Shown here: positions 25,987-34,307 of the stretch, in pieces
Numbering within the stretch: position 1 is the first letter of the stretch
How the letters are laid out: every line of letters starts with the position of its first letter
Assembly: GCF_002910825.1 (NCBI RefSeq)
Contig: NZ_NEUB01000941.1
Location: 1 to 37,566, forward strand
Reading direction: 5' to 3'
Length of the DNA: 37,566 bases
Source: Streptomyces sp. SM1
GTDB lineage: Bacteria; Actinomycetota; Actinomycetes; Streptomycetales; Streptomycetaceae
The notes under the pieces: generated by a model
Database searches by the model: none
Told to the model about the DNA's origin: nothing
Seen by the model: only the letters and a program-made list of their open reading frames with translations
Program-made: the position numbers and the translations under genes

Positions 25987-26030
25987 GCAAAGGATTGATT
26001 GCAAAGAAATCATTGCAATCAATCCTTTGC
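25987..26030. promoter_or_regulatory. Perfect 18-bp inverted repeat, probable operator of the ArsR-like gene
   Basis: GCAAAGGATTGATTGCAA (25987-26004) and TTGCAATCAATCCTTTGC (26013-26030) are perfectly complementary across an 8-base spacer. The repeat is AT rich in a G/C-rich region and ends 18 bases before the regulator start. It also contains the inner ATTGCAA/TTGCAAT pair. This is the form and place of an autoregulatory winged-helix dimer operator; as RNA it could also form a hairpin over the ribosome binding site. Confidence 0.75.
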
Positions 26031-26048
26031 AGCGATACCTTTGTATCC

Positions 26049-26651
26049 ATGGACGAGCCCAAGGACCCTCAGAACCACAGCGACCCGCAGCTCCGCAGCC
26101 TCGACGCCCGCTCGTTGCGCGGGCTCGCGCACCCCCTGCGCATGCGGCTGCTGAACGCGCTGCGGCGCGGCGGGCCGGCCACCGCTTCGCAACTGGCCGC
26201 GAAACTGGGCGAGTCCAGCGGAGCCACCAGCTACCACCTGCGCCAGCTCGCCACCCACGGGTTCGTGGAGGACGCGCCGGAGCACGGCAAGGGGCGGGAG
26301 CGGTGGTGGAAGGCGGTCCACCGGGGAGTGCGCTTCGACGACTCCCTGCTCAAGGACCGCGACCCGGCGGTCCGCGGGGCCGCCGACCTGTTCCTGCACG
26401 AGGTCGCCAACCACCACACCCAGGAGGTCGCGACCTGGCTCGGCACCGGTGACGACTGGCCCGAGGCCTGGCGCCGAGCGTCGGACATGAGCGACTGGAC
26501 GCTGAGCCTCACGCCGGAACTCGCGGAGGAACTCGTCCACAGGATGCACGACCTCGTGCAGAGCTACCGCGCGCAGTCCCCCGGGGACGGCGCCCCGGAC
26601 GCCGAACAGGTGCGCGTCCACACCCATCTCTTCCCCGTCCGCACGGACTGA
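26049..26651 (+). CDS. ArsR-like winged-helix regulator
   Basis: A 200-residue transcription factor. The N-terminal winged helix of the HTH_20/ArsR type reads LAHPLRMRLLNALRRGGPAT then ASQLAAKLGESSGATSYHLR (recognition helix), QLATHGFVED and a basic wing (GKGRERWWKAVHR) at about 27-95. The C-terminal ~100 residues are helical (LFLHEVANHHTQEVATWL, SLTPELAEELVHRMHDLVQ) and probably bind an effector or dimerise. No metal-binding Cys/His set is seen. The ATG at 26049 follows the perfect inverted repeat. The next small gene follows after 11 bases in the same direction. Confidence 0.88.
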   Translation: MDEPKDPQNHSDPQLRSLDARSLRGLAHPLRMRLLNALRRGGPATASQLAAKLGESSGATSYHLRQLATHGFVEDAPEHGKGRERWWKAVHRGVRFDDSLLKDRDPAVRGAADLFLHEVANHHTQEVATWLGTGDDWPEAWRRASDMSDWTLSLTPELAEELVHRMHDLVQSYRAQSPGDGAPDAEQVRVHTHLFPVRTD

Positions 26652-26662
26652 GAGGCTGCCCG

Positions 26663-26854
26663 ATGCACCCGGAGATCCATCTCGCCCTGCACCACGCCCG
26701 CGCCGTCGAACTCCGGGCGGAAGCGGACGCGTACCGCCTCGCCGCCTCCGCCCGGCGGCCACACCCCCTTCGCGCCCGTCTCGGCTGGACCCTGGTCGGC
26801 CTCGGCCTGCGCCTGGCAGTCGCCTCCCCCGGAAGGCCGGCCCTCGCCTCCTAG
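26663..26854 (+). CDS. Small basic helical protein beside the regulator
   Basis: A 63-residue protein starting MHPEIHLALHHARAVELRAE, with ADAYRLAASARRPHPLRARL and a hydrophobic end GWTLVGLGLRLAVASPG. I have seen this kind of short protein after ArsR-type regulators in Streptomyces; the conserved N-terminal LHxARAxELRAEA helix and Gly-rich tail helix support reality. GAGGC precedes the start weakly. Its stop overlaps the stop of the convergent peptidase remnant (CTAG). Function unknown. Confidence 0.65.
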   Translation: MHPEIHLALHHARAVELRAEADAYRLAASARRPHPLRARLGWTLVGLGLRLAVASPGRPALAS

Positions 26855-27785
26855 CGGCAGTACGTGTCCCGTCGGGGGCGTTCGCCGGTGGTCAGGAAGT
26901 GGGAGACCGTGCGGTCGCCGCAGGCGTTGCCGTCGGCGAGGTAGGAGCCGCGGCCGGTCGCGTCGACGGTCACCATCACGGCCCGCCGGCCGAGGGCCTC
27001 GCGCATCCTCAGCGCGCCGGTGAGGGGTGTGGCGACGTCCCGTTCGTTCTGGACGAGGAGGATGTTTGACGGCCCCCGTCCGGTGATCCGCGTCGGGGCC
27101 TCGCGGGGCGGGTAGGGCCAAGCGGCGCACGGCATCACGTTGCGGGGCATGCCCGCGGTGAGCGGGTACGCGGCCCGGCTCTCGGCTACGACCTTCTCGT
27201 ACACGGCGGGCGACCTGGGCCATTCCACGTCGTTGCAGAGCGCTCCGACGCCGACAGCGGTCACGTTCTGCACCACCGGCTCCGGAGGCGTCGCCGGCGC
27301 GGGCGGTACGGTGCCCTGCCCGGCCGCCCGCATCAGCTTCGCGAGGGCCGGGTAACGTCCGGGCCGGAAGAGGCTGTCCAGCATGGTCTGGCGCGGGACG
27401 TTGCCGTTCAGCTCCGCCGGGTCGGCGCCGGGCCAGGGGATCGGCTCGCGGTCGAGGCGGGCGGCGAGCCGCAGGAACAGCGGACGCACCTCGGCGGCCG
27501 TGTCCGCCACCCGGTCCGGGTTCCCGGGCGCCGACGCCCATGCGGCGAAGTGCGGGAACACGTCCTCGACGCCCTGCTCGAACCCGGCGAGCCAGGCGCG
27601 GGCCACGCGTGCCGGATCCGGGTTGTCGATGCTGTCCAGCACGATCCGGTCCGTCCGGTGCGGGAACATCTGGCTGTAGACCGCTCCGACGTACGTCCCG
27701 TACGAGACGCCCCACGCGGAGATCTTCCGCTCGCCCAGCGCGGCCCGGACGCGGTCGAGGTCACGCGTGGCTTCGTTGATCTGTA
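26851..27785 (-). pseudogene. S33 tripeptidyl-aminopeptidase-like hydrolase, N-terminus lost
   Basis: The frame contains LDRVRAALGERKISAWGVSY then GTYVGAVYSQMFPHRTDR, with the GVSYG nucleophile elbow of the alpha/beta hydrolase fold, the middle helical part, and the C-terminal TAP domain (NILLVQNERDVATPLTGALR) with the catalytic Asp; it ends TTGERPRRDTYCR. The Ser, Asp and probably His (VSHFLTTG) are present, but the first ~130-150 residues, including the signal peptide and the oxyanion-hole strand, are missing. Upstream of about 27785-27830 the sequence is unrelated, and the frame closes at 27835. These enzymes are normally secreted, so the remnant is very likely inactive. Confidence 0.75.
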
Positions 27786-27960
27786 GGAACAGCGAATGTC
27801 GACCGGTTTCGGAGGCGTGTAGCGATCGCTGAGGTCACGGCTGTCGATGAGAAATGACGGCACGGTCGCGTCTGGGACGTGTCACAGCCGGCACTCATCA
27901 CCGGGATGGGGTTCGCCAGTGAGGGCGGCCATGTCCGTGCTGCGGCCGGGAGGGGGATCT

Positions 27961-28413
27961 CTATTGCGTCATGTCACGCAGGTCAGGGCGGTTCCTGGGC
28001 AATCCGAAGCCTGCCATCTGCTTCTCCTCGCAGGACAGGAAGCCAAGGCTCCGGTAGAACGCGTGATTGCGCTTGCCTCCCGGTGACGACTCGTGGTCTG
28101 TGGAGAGGAGAAGGAAGCGGCAGTGCGAGTAGCGCTGCATGAGGTGCTCGACCAGGGCTCGGCCGACGCCCTGCCGGTGATGCGCCGGGTTGACCACGAC
28201 GTCCTGGACGTAGCAGATGTGCTCGTCGTCGGAGACGGTCCGGGCCAGCCCGAGGAGCGTTCCTGAACCGTCTCGTGCGGCGATGACGAGGTGAGAGTTC
28301 CGCAGGCCGCGGCAGAGCTTGTCGACGTCGGCGGTGTAGCCCTCCCAGCCGACCGAGTCGTAGAGGCTCAGCATCTCATCAGGATCGAAAACGCCCTCTT
28401 CCGCGATGAACAC
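27961..28413 (-). CDS. GNAT N-acetyltransferase
   Basis: A 150-residue acetyltransferase. The core reads LVIAARDGSGTLLGLARTVS, then ICYVQDVVVNPAHHRQGVGR with the Q/RxxGxG acetyl-CoA loop, then a helix ALVEHLMQRYSHCRFLLLST and the C-terminal HAFYRSLGFLSCEEKQM. The family is GNAT_acetyltransf with a small-molecule or peptide-N-terminus acceptor. It uses a GTG start at 28413. It reads in the direction of the lanthipeptide genes but is separated from them by the small ORF at 28535. I see nothing to link it firmly to the lanthipeptide. Confidence 0.85.
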   Translation of the reverse strand: MFIAEEGVFDPDEMLSLYDSVGWEGYTADVDKLCRGLRNSHLVIAARDGSGTLLGLARTVSDDEHICYVQDVVVNPAHHRQGVGRALVEHLMQRYSHCRFLLLSTDHESSPGGKRNHAFYRSLGFLSCEEKQMAGFGLPRNRPDLRDMTQ

Positions 28414-28534
28414 GCCAAACCCCCTGCGACTGTGCCGCTTGTCGATGCCGACCTCTCACCGCATCTGACTTACTCAAGGCCCGTTTGCTGATCTGCTGGG
28501 CAGGCCTGGCAGCCGAGGCCGGGGCGCGGGCGGT

Positions 28535-28783
28535 TCACTGGTCGGACGTGTCACCGCACAGCCTGCTTCGCAGCAGGAGCAGGATGTGTGGGTCGGCCAG
28601 CGGCACGAGTTGCTCCAGCAGGAGACGGATGCGGGCGTCGTCGGCCTCCCGTACGGCCAACACGATGTGTTCGACTAGCCTCCCGGCGTCTGGCTGCGAT
28701 TGCACCGGACCGGCCGCGGGCCCAACCTGGCCGGCCGGTCCGGCACGATCGCCGGTCGGGGCATGGATGTCCGGTCGCTGCAC
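28535..28783 (-). CDS. Small hypothetical protein, helical repeat-like
   Basis: An 82-residue protein. The N-terminal ~35 residues are Pro/Gly/Ala rich and the rest is one helical unit, LVEHIVLAVREADDARIRLL then LEQLVPLADPHILLLLRSRL. Similar small helical proteins occur widely in Streptomyces and have no assigned role. The GTG at 28783 is chosen because GGGAGG lies just upstream; an in-frame GTG at 28801 lacks one. It lies behind the ABC permease gene of the lanthipeptide cluster on the same strand, with 177 non-coding bases between. Confidence 0.6.
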   Translation of the reverse strand: MQRPDIHAPTGDRAGPAGQVGPAAGPVQSQPDAGRLVEHIVLAVREADDARIRLLLEQLVPLADPHILLLLRSRLCGDTSDQ

Positions 28784-28960
28784 CTCAGCCCTCCCGGCCA
28801 CAACAACGCGGCCTCAAGGGCTCTCGTTACGGTCCGCAACGGCAGGAACGTCCCTCCGTAAATCCGTGCACTCGGTTCCGGTACGGGCTGGCAGCCCCCT
28901 CCGCACCCGGTCGTGGTTCAGCATCGGGCCGGTGGGGATGGTGGGCCGAGTCGCTTGGTG

Positions 28961-29842
28961 TCATTCGGGGCGGTTGAAGCGGTGGGCGGCCCAGAGCAGG
29001 GCCATGGCACCCGTGGTCAGGAGGACCCCGGCTTCGAGGAACAGCGGAGGTTGTCGGCCGAACCATTCGAGGCCTGCCGCGGCTGCCTGGTCGGGTACCC
29101 GGAGGGCGATGCTGCGGCGGAGCAGGTCCACGCCGTAGGCCAGCGGGTTGGCGGCGGCCAGCGTGTGGGCCCAGCCCGGCAGGTTCTCGATCGGGAAGAA
29201 GCCGCCGGAGAGGAACAGCAGCGGCATCATCACCAGGCCGAGCAGCATGTGGAACACCTCGGGGCGGCGCAGGGTCACGGCCAGGGCCAGGGAGAGGGCC
29301 GTGATGGTGAAGGAGGCCAGGATCATGCCGGCGAGGAGCAGTGCCAGGAGGAGTGGATCGTAGGGCAGGCCGACCGCGCCGGCGAGGGCGAGCAGGACGG
29401 CGCCCTGGACGGCGGCGACGGTGGTGCCTCCGGCACAGCTTCCGAGGAGGAGGGTGGAGCGGTATACCGGGGCCATGAGTAGTTCGCGCAGGTAGCCGCT
29501 CTGGCGGTCGGTGATCAGGCGGATGCCGACCATGATGGCCGGGGTCTGGACGGTCATCATCAGCATGCCGGGGAAGAGGTAGGTCTGGTAGCCGACACCC
29601 AGTGTGGTGTGGGGGATCAGGGCGGCCAGGCCACCTCCGAGGACGAAGAGGTAGAGCACCGGCTGGATCAGCATCAGTGCGGTGTGGGTGCGCTGGGTGG
29701 ACAGGCGCAGCAGGTCGCGGTGGATCAGTGCGTGGACCGCGCGCAGTTCGCGGCGCAGGCGGGATGGCGGCGCAGGGACTGCGGCGTCGGGGCTGTCAGG
29801 AGGGTTCGGGGCTCCGGGTGCCCTGAGGGCGGGTGCGGTCAC
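28961..29842 (-). CDS. ABC-2 type permease of the lanthipeptide cluster
   Basis: A 293-residue membrane protein with six hydrophobic segments: LMLIQPVLYLFVLGGGLAAL, the TYLFPGMLMMTVQTPAIMVG pair, AAVQGAVLLALAGAVGL, LLALLLAGMILASFTITALS, LLGLVMMPLLFLSGGFFPI and a final helix ending in LLTTGAMALLWAAHRFN. The FLSGGFFPIENLPGW signature is typical of DrrB-like ABC-2 permeases. The GTG start (29842) overlaps the ATPase stop (GTGA), so the two are coupled. In the venezuelin cluster a pair of ABC genes plays the exporter role; by analogy this half pairs with the ATPase to export the lanthipeptide or give immunity. Confidence 0.88.
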   Translation of the reverse strand: MTAPALRAPGAPNPPDSPDAAVPAPPSRLRRELRAVHALIHRDLLRLSTQRTHTALMLIQPVLYLFVLGGGLAALIPHTTLGVGYQTYLFPGMLMMTVQTPAIMVGIRLITDRQSGYLRELLMAPVYRSTLLLGSCAGGTTVAAVQGAVLLALAGAVGLPYDPLLLALLLAGMILASFTITALSLALAVTLRRPEVFHMLLGLVMMPLLFLSGGFFPIENLPGWAHTLAAANPLAYGVDLLRRSIALRVPDQAAAAGLEWFGRQPPLFLEAGVLLTTGAMALLWAAHRFNRPE

Positions 29843-30954
29843 AGGGCACCCTCGGTCGTCGCCGTGGTTCGGGTCGGCTGGATGGTGGCGGGGGTGGGGT
29901 GGGTGCGTGCGGTGTGGATGCTGCGGCCGGTGTGGTGGAAGAAGACGTCGTCGAGTGTCGGCGGGGTCGCGGAGGCGGCCTGGACGGGGATGCCGTGGGC
30001 TTCCAGGGCCGCGCAGAGGCGGGGGATCCATGAGCTGCCGTTGGGTACGCGCAGGCTGATCCCGCCGGTGTCCAGGGTCGTGATGGTGCCGGGGGGTGCG
30101 GTGCGGCGTACGACCTGGTGCGCCGCCGGGTCGTCGCCGGTGCGCAGCGTCACGCGGTCGTCGCCGATCGCGGCCTTGAGGGCGAAGGGGGTGCCTTGTG
30201 CCGCCAGGCGGCCGCCGTCGATGATGGCGAGGCGGCCGCAGTTCTCCGCCTCTTCCAGGTAGTGGGTGGTGACGAAGAGTGTGGTTCCTTGCCGGTCGCG
30301 CAGGGTGCGCAGGTGTTCCCAGACCTGGGCTCGGGCGTGGGGGTCGAGTCCGGTGGTCGGCTCGTCGAGGAACAGGATCCGGGGTTCGTGCAGCAGGCCC
30401 CGGGCGAGTTCCAGGCGCCGTCGCATACCGCCGGAGAGGGTGCGTACCGGAGAACGTCGCCGGTCGGCCAGTGCGACCGCCTCGAGTGTTTCGGTGACGC
30501 GGCGGCGGACGTGGCGGCGGCTCATCCCGTAGAGGCGTGCGTGGATGTGGAGGTTCTGTTCTGCGGTGAGGTCGGTGTCCAGGGCGCTGTGCTGGAAGAG
30601 CATGCCGACCTGCCGCCGCACCTGGTCCGGTTGGCTGAGCACGTCGGCGCCGGCCACCGTGGCCTGGCCGGCGGTGGGGCGGGCCAGGGCGCACAGCAGG
30701 GCGATGGTGGTGGACTTCCCGGCGCCGTTGGGGCCGAGGAAGGCGAAGGTTTCCCCTTGGAGCACGTCCAGGTCCAGGCCGCGGACGGCGTGGATGCTGG
30801 TCCCGTCCGGGCCCGGGTAGCTCTTGACGAGACCGCGCGTGCTGATGGCGTACGCCGACTCGGGAGCGGACCCCGTGGTGGTGTGCGGGCTCGTCAGGGC
30901 GGCCGTCAGGAGGGTTGCCTGGGCGGGGGCGTCGTCACCGGCGTGCGGCTGCAT
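29839..30954 (-). CDS. DrrA-like ABC transporter ATPase of the lanthipeptide cluster
   Basis: A 371-residue nucleotide-binding protein. Walker A is LGPNGAGKSTTIALLCALAR, the Q-loop QVGMLFQHSALDTDLT, the signature RTLSGGMRRRLELARGLLHE, Walker B PRILFLDEPTTGLDP, and the H-switch LFVTTHYLEEAE. The ~110-residue C-terminal extension (DDRVTLRTGDDPAAHQVV and onward) is of the DUF4162 kind seen in antibiotic-export ATPases, and the first 40 residues (QPHAGDDAPAQATLLTAALT) are an unusual head. It lies 320 bases after lanA, with a hairpin between, and overlaps the permease. It supplies energy for export or self-protection. Confidence 0.92.
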   Translation of the reverse strand: MQPHAGDDAPAQATLLTAALTSPHTTTGSAPESAYAISTRGLVKSYPGPDGTSIHAVRGLDLDVLQGETFAFLGPNGAGKSTTIALLCALARPTAGQATVAGADVLSQPDQVRRQVGMLFQHSALDTDLTAEQNLHIHARLYGMSRRHVRRRVTETLEAVALADRRRSPVRTLSGGMRRRLELARGLLHEPRILFLDEPTTGLDPHARAQVWEHLRTLRDRQGTTLFVTTHYLEEAENCGRLAIIDGGRLAAQGTPFALKAAIGDDRVTLRTGDDPAAHQVVRRTAPPGTITTLDTGGISLRVPNGSSWIPRLCAALEAHGIPVQAASATPPTLDDVFFHHTGRSIHTARTHPTPATIQPTRTTATTEGAL

Positions 30955-31078
30955 GGTCGGATCCTCGTCTGCGGAGTGCCGTCAGCGGACTCGGGCGTGG
31001 GGCGGTTCGGGGGGAGCCCGGCGCGGGTGGGGCCTTGTCCGGCGCGCGGTTCCCTGATGGAGGGGGGTGGGGCTTGTG

Positions 31079-31118
31079 CTCCGGCCGGCGGCGCCGTGGG
31101 GCAGCCGGCCGGCCGGAG
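31079..31118. terminator. Hairpin between lanA and the ABC genes
   Basis: CTCCGGCCGGC (31079-31089) pairs perfectly with GCCGGCCGGAG (31108-31118) across an 18-base loop that can itself pair partly. It may partly end transcription after lanA, which would give more precursor than transporter. Nothing else coding is seen in the 320-base gap at 30955-31274. Confidence 0.55.
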
Positions 31119-31274
31119 GTCCGTGGAGCCCGTTCCGTCTTGTCCCGTCGGGTATCGACCAGGGAGCACGGGGTACTCCCTCCCGGCGGGTCCGGTGTTC
31201 AGCGCCCGGTCAACGAGACCGCCGTTGTTCTGGCCGCTGAGACGTACCGGAGCCGAAGGGCCCCTAGTGCCTGG

Positions 31275-31430
31275 TCAGGCGCAGCTGACGCCGACACAGA
31301 CGGTGTTGATGAGCGTCAGCAGGCCGACGCACTCGCAGGTGTTGGCGAACGCGGCTCCGTCGGCGCCGATCGGGTCGGTCTCCGGAAGGGCGTGCAGGTG
31401 AGCCAGCAGTTCGAGGTCGCGGTTCTCCAT
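31275..31430 (-). CDS. lanA: Class IV lanthipeptide precursor peptide (venezuelin-like)
   Basis: A 51-residue peptide. The leader is about residues 1-28, MENRDLELLAHLHALPETDP and so on, with the ELLAHLHALPE helix that lanthionine synthetases bind. The core, about 29-51, contains Thr31, Thr39, Thr43 and Ser49 and Cys32, Cys34, Cys45 and Cys50 (segments ANTCECVGLL and NTVCVGVSCA). From memory the spacing matches venezuelin, with conservative substitutions. Dehydrated Thr/Ser would be joined to Cys to give several thioether rings. AAGGAG lies six bases before the ATG. The gene lies 43 bases after lanL on the same strand and is too small for many gene callers. Confidence 0.92.
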   Translation of the reverse strand: MENRDLELLAHLHALPETDPIGADGAAFANTCECVGLLTLINTVCVGVSCA

Positions 31431-31473
31431 GGCTTTCTCCTTCTCTGTGGGATGGCGGCAGATTTCCTGCCGC

Positions 31474-34146
31474 TCAGCCCGGCTGCTGGATCATCCAGTG
31501 CCGGGAGTCTGTGTGGTGGGTCCGCAGGAGGAACGCCAGGATTCCCGCGGATCCGTCGCTCCAGCCCGTCGAGACGTCCCCGTACTCGTTGGGGAAGACA
31601 ACGTGACCGTCGCGGTGGGCCCGTTCGGAAACGATGAGGCGGGCCAGGTCCTGGGCCATCGTGTGGTGGGCGGGATCCCCCGTGGCCGTGGCCATGTCGA
31701 GGAGGAAGTCGCCGTTGCCCGCCAGCCCGTGGCACTGGGTGAGGGGGGCGCGGGACGCCCGCTCCACGACGGCTCGTGCGGCGTGGCGGGCGAGTTCACC
31801 GAACCGGTCGTCGCCGGTGGTCTGCCACAGCCGGACCAGGAAGGTGCCGATCCCGGCCGATCCGTGGCACCAGTACGGGGCGGTGGGCACGTCGCCGGCC
31901 TGGGCCGGCCACTGGGCCGCCTCGCCGACCATCACGGCGCTGGCCACCAGTTCCTCACCCGCTGCCACGGCCAGGTCCAGGTGCTCCTGCCGGTTCGAGA
32001 TGGCTGCGGCGGCGAGGAGGAAGCATCCGATGCCGGATGTTCCGTGGGCGAAGCCGAGGTAGCGTTTTCCGGCTTCCGTGGCGAGGACTTCCGCGGGGAC
32101 CGGCCAGCTCACGCCGGACGGCTCGGTCCGCACGACAGCTGCCAGCCGGTCGGCCGCGTCGGCGACCAACCCGGCCAGGCGCGGGTCGCCGGTCCGGTGC
32201 CACAGGTGGGCGGCGGCCAGTCCGCTGCCTGCGGTGCCGTGGGTGATGTCGTGGTGGGGCGTCGGCTCCTGCGGAGCCAGGGCAAGGGCCATCGCGTGAT
32301 CCATGAGGGCGCGGTCATCGACGGCGCGTCCGGCCTCGTACAGGGCCCAGGCGGTCCCCCGGCCGCCGAAGTGCAGGCCTGGGCGGGTGGAGCGGGTGTC
32401 GGTACGCGCAGCGATCCAGTGGCCCGCGGTGGATATCAGCTCTGGAAGGCGCGGATCGCCGGTGAGTTCGAAGTACCGGGTCAGGACCGCCAGGACACCG
32501 GACGCGCCCTGCTGCACCGTGCACGGGTCTGTCTCCCCCGCCAGGGTGGAGACCGGCCACAGCCGCCGCTGGTCCTTCGGGGTCATCGAATCGACGAGGT
32601 GGTCCACGATCCCCGCCACCGAGACCGCTGTGGCATCGCCCCGGAGGTCCCTGCCCGCCGGCCCGGCGGCGGGGTGCACGGGGAACGGCCTTTCGGTGCG
32701 GCGCAGGTCCGCACGTGCCCTGGCCGGGTCCCAGCGCTCTGCCGGATCGTCCTTCATCAGCCCGAGGATCATCTCGGGCAGGCCGTCCGGCAGGCGGAGT
32801 GTGCGCTCGCGGGCGGCCAGCCACTCGGCGAGCCGCTGCTCCGCGGATCTGGTGGCGGGCTCCTCGGGCAGCAGATTGGGGACCTTCCCGGCAAGGACGA
32901 AGCACACCGTGGCGCCGAGGCTGTAGTAGTCGGCCGTAGGGGAGACGGGTGCGTCCCGCAGTCGCTCGGGGGCGCTGAATCCCGGGGTTCCCACCGTCGT
33001 CGGAAGGGCGGCATGGCCCTTCAGGACCGCAAGCTCCAGATCGATCAGACGCAGTTCACCGTCCGGCCGGACCATGATGTTGCCAGGGGTGAAATCTCGC
33101 AGGACGCAGCCGTGGGCGTGGGCCGCGGCGACGAGGTCCACCAGACGTCCGACCTGGTCCAGAGCGTCGGCGCCGTAGCGCTCGCTGCCGACATCGCGGA
33201 AGTGCTCGGCGACCCAGCTCCGCAGGGGGACACCCGGTATCTCCTCCTGCGCCAGGAACAGGTGTCCGCCGTGCTCGAACATCGCGAGGAGCTCCGGCGC
33301 CAGGCCCGTGCCGGCGAGGTGCTCCAGCGCCCGGGACTCCGCACGCAGCCAGTCGCGTACGTCACAGCCGGACGCGTCGGCCTCCACGTGCGGGCGGGCC
33401 TCCTTGATGACCACGGGTGCACCCGTGGCGACGTCCGTCCCCCGGTAGACGCCGCCCTTGTTCGTGTGGCGGATCGCCTCCCGTACCGAGAAACGCCCAC
33501 CCAGCAAGACCGGGCCCGTCGGCGCCTCCTCCGTACGCGGCGCGGCTGGTACCGGTGCGGGGAAGGGGCTGACCGCCCAAGAGGGCGGGGAATACTGGCC
33601 GGTGCGGATGTCCTCGACGGGATTGCCGTCGGGGTCCTCGTAGAACCACACCAAAAGCCCCTGCTCCGACAGCCTTCGTCGGCCGACGAAGGCCCCGTAG
33701 CGGTAGTGCACCAGGCTGTTCACCGCGTACGGCTGGTCCGACAGGATCCGGGGGCCGGCCAGATTCGCCGTCACCTTGTGCAGATCCAGCGCGATCCGGG
33801 CCGCGTCGGCATCGGAGCACGGATAGACGGTGATGAACTTGCCTGAGCTTCCCCGCGGTGTGGCACGGGAGTTGAGCGCGCTCACCTGCTCCAGGGACCG
33901 GGCGAACTTGAACGCCGACTCCTCCCGCAGCAGCACGTCCAGGGCCCGCGCGAGGACTGCCGGCGCGGAGGCGGACGTCGCCGACACGTGCAGCTTCCAG
34001 CCCTGCTTGCGCTGAATCCCGGACAGGGTTGCGAGACGGCACCACGTCTCGTCCGCGTCGGTGGTCCACCGCGCGCCCTCACCAGAGGCTTCCAGCGCCC
34101 GGCGCAGCAGTTCCTCAAGGTCGACTCTGGTTGCGTGGCTCGTCAT
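31474..34146 (-). CDS. lanL: Class IV lanthionine synthetase LanL
   Basis: An 890-residue three-domain enzyme. About 1-190 is the phosphoSer/Thr lyase domain, with GWKLHVSATSASAPAVLARA and FITVYPCSDADAARIALDLH. About 210-480 is a Ser/Thr-kinase-like domain, with GGVYRGTDVATGAPVVIKEA (catalytic Lys), the HRD-like VLRDFTPGNIMV loop and LIDLELA in place of DFG. About 510-890 is a LanC-like cyclase whose zinc ligands are Cys and His in WCHGSAGIG and QCHGLAGNGDF, so it is class IV rather than class III. It phosphorylates and dehydrates lanA Ser/Thr and closes the rings. GAGAGG lies a few bases before the ATG at 34146. Confidence 0.93.
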   Translation of the reverse strand: MTSHATRVDLEELLRRALEASGEGARWTTDADETWCRLATLSGIQRKQGWKLHVSATSASAPAVLARALDVLLREESAFKFARSLEQVSALNSRATPRGSSGKFITVYPCSDADAARIALDLHKVTANLAGPRILSDQPYAVNSLVHYRYGAFVGRRRLSEQGLLVWFYEDPDGNPVEDIRTGQYSPPSWAVSPFPAPVPAAPRTEEAPTGPVLLGGRFSVREAIRHTNKGGVYRGTDVATGAPVVIKEARPHVEADASGCDVRDWLRAESRALEHLAGTGLAPELLAMFEHGGHLFLAQEEIPGVPLRSWVAEHFRDVGSERYGADALDQVGRLVDLVAAAHAHGCVLRDFTPGNIMVRPDGELRLIDLELAVLKGHAALPTTVGTPGFSAPERLRDAPVSPTADYYSLGATVCFVLAGKVPNLLPEEPATRSAEQRLAEWLAARERTLRLPDGLPEMILGLMKDDPAERWDPARARADLRRTERPFPVHPAAGPAGRDLRGDATAVSVAGIVDHLVDSMTPKDQRRLWPVSTLAGETDPCTVQQGASGVLAVLTRYFELTGDPRLPELISTAGHWIAARTDTRSTRPGLHFGGRGTAWALYEAGRAVDDRALMDHAMALALAPQEPTPHHDITHGTAGSGLAAAHLWHRTGDPRLAGLVADAADRLAAVVRTEPSGVSWPVPAEVLATEAGKRYLGFAHGTSGIGCFLLAAAAISNRQEHLDLAVAAGEELVASAVMVGEAAQWPAQAGDVPTAPYWCHGSAGIGTFLVRLWQTTGDDRFGELARHAARAVVERASRAPLTQCHGLAGNGDFLLDMATATGDPAHHTMAQDLARLIVSERAHRDGHVVFPNEYGDVSTGWSDGSAGILAFLLRTHHTDSRHWMIQQPG

Positions 34147-34307
34147 GCCTGCCTCTCTCAACGGCGAGGACCGCTGGCTGGAATACGCCTTGCATGAAAA
34201 CGTATTACTCGTGCACGACGGACGCACTGGGTCCGGCGAGCGCACGGTGTCGTTACGATGCCGAATGATGCCAACCGGCGTGGAAAAGGAGCACGCGGGA
34301 GGCTGAA

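Noticed and set aside
28961..30694. A single 577-codon frame joining permease and an Arg/Pro-rich N-terminal part
   Set aside because: The N-terminal part is the shifted frame of the ATPase gene; the permease begins at GTG 29842, where the ATPase stop overlaps.
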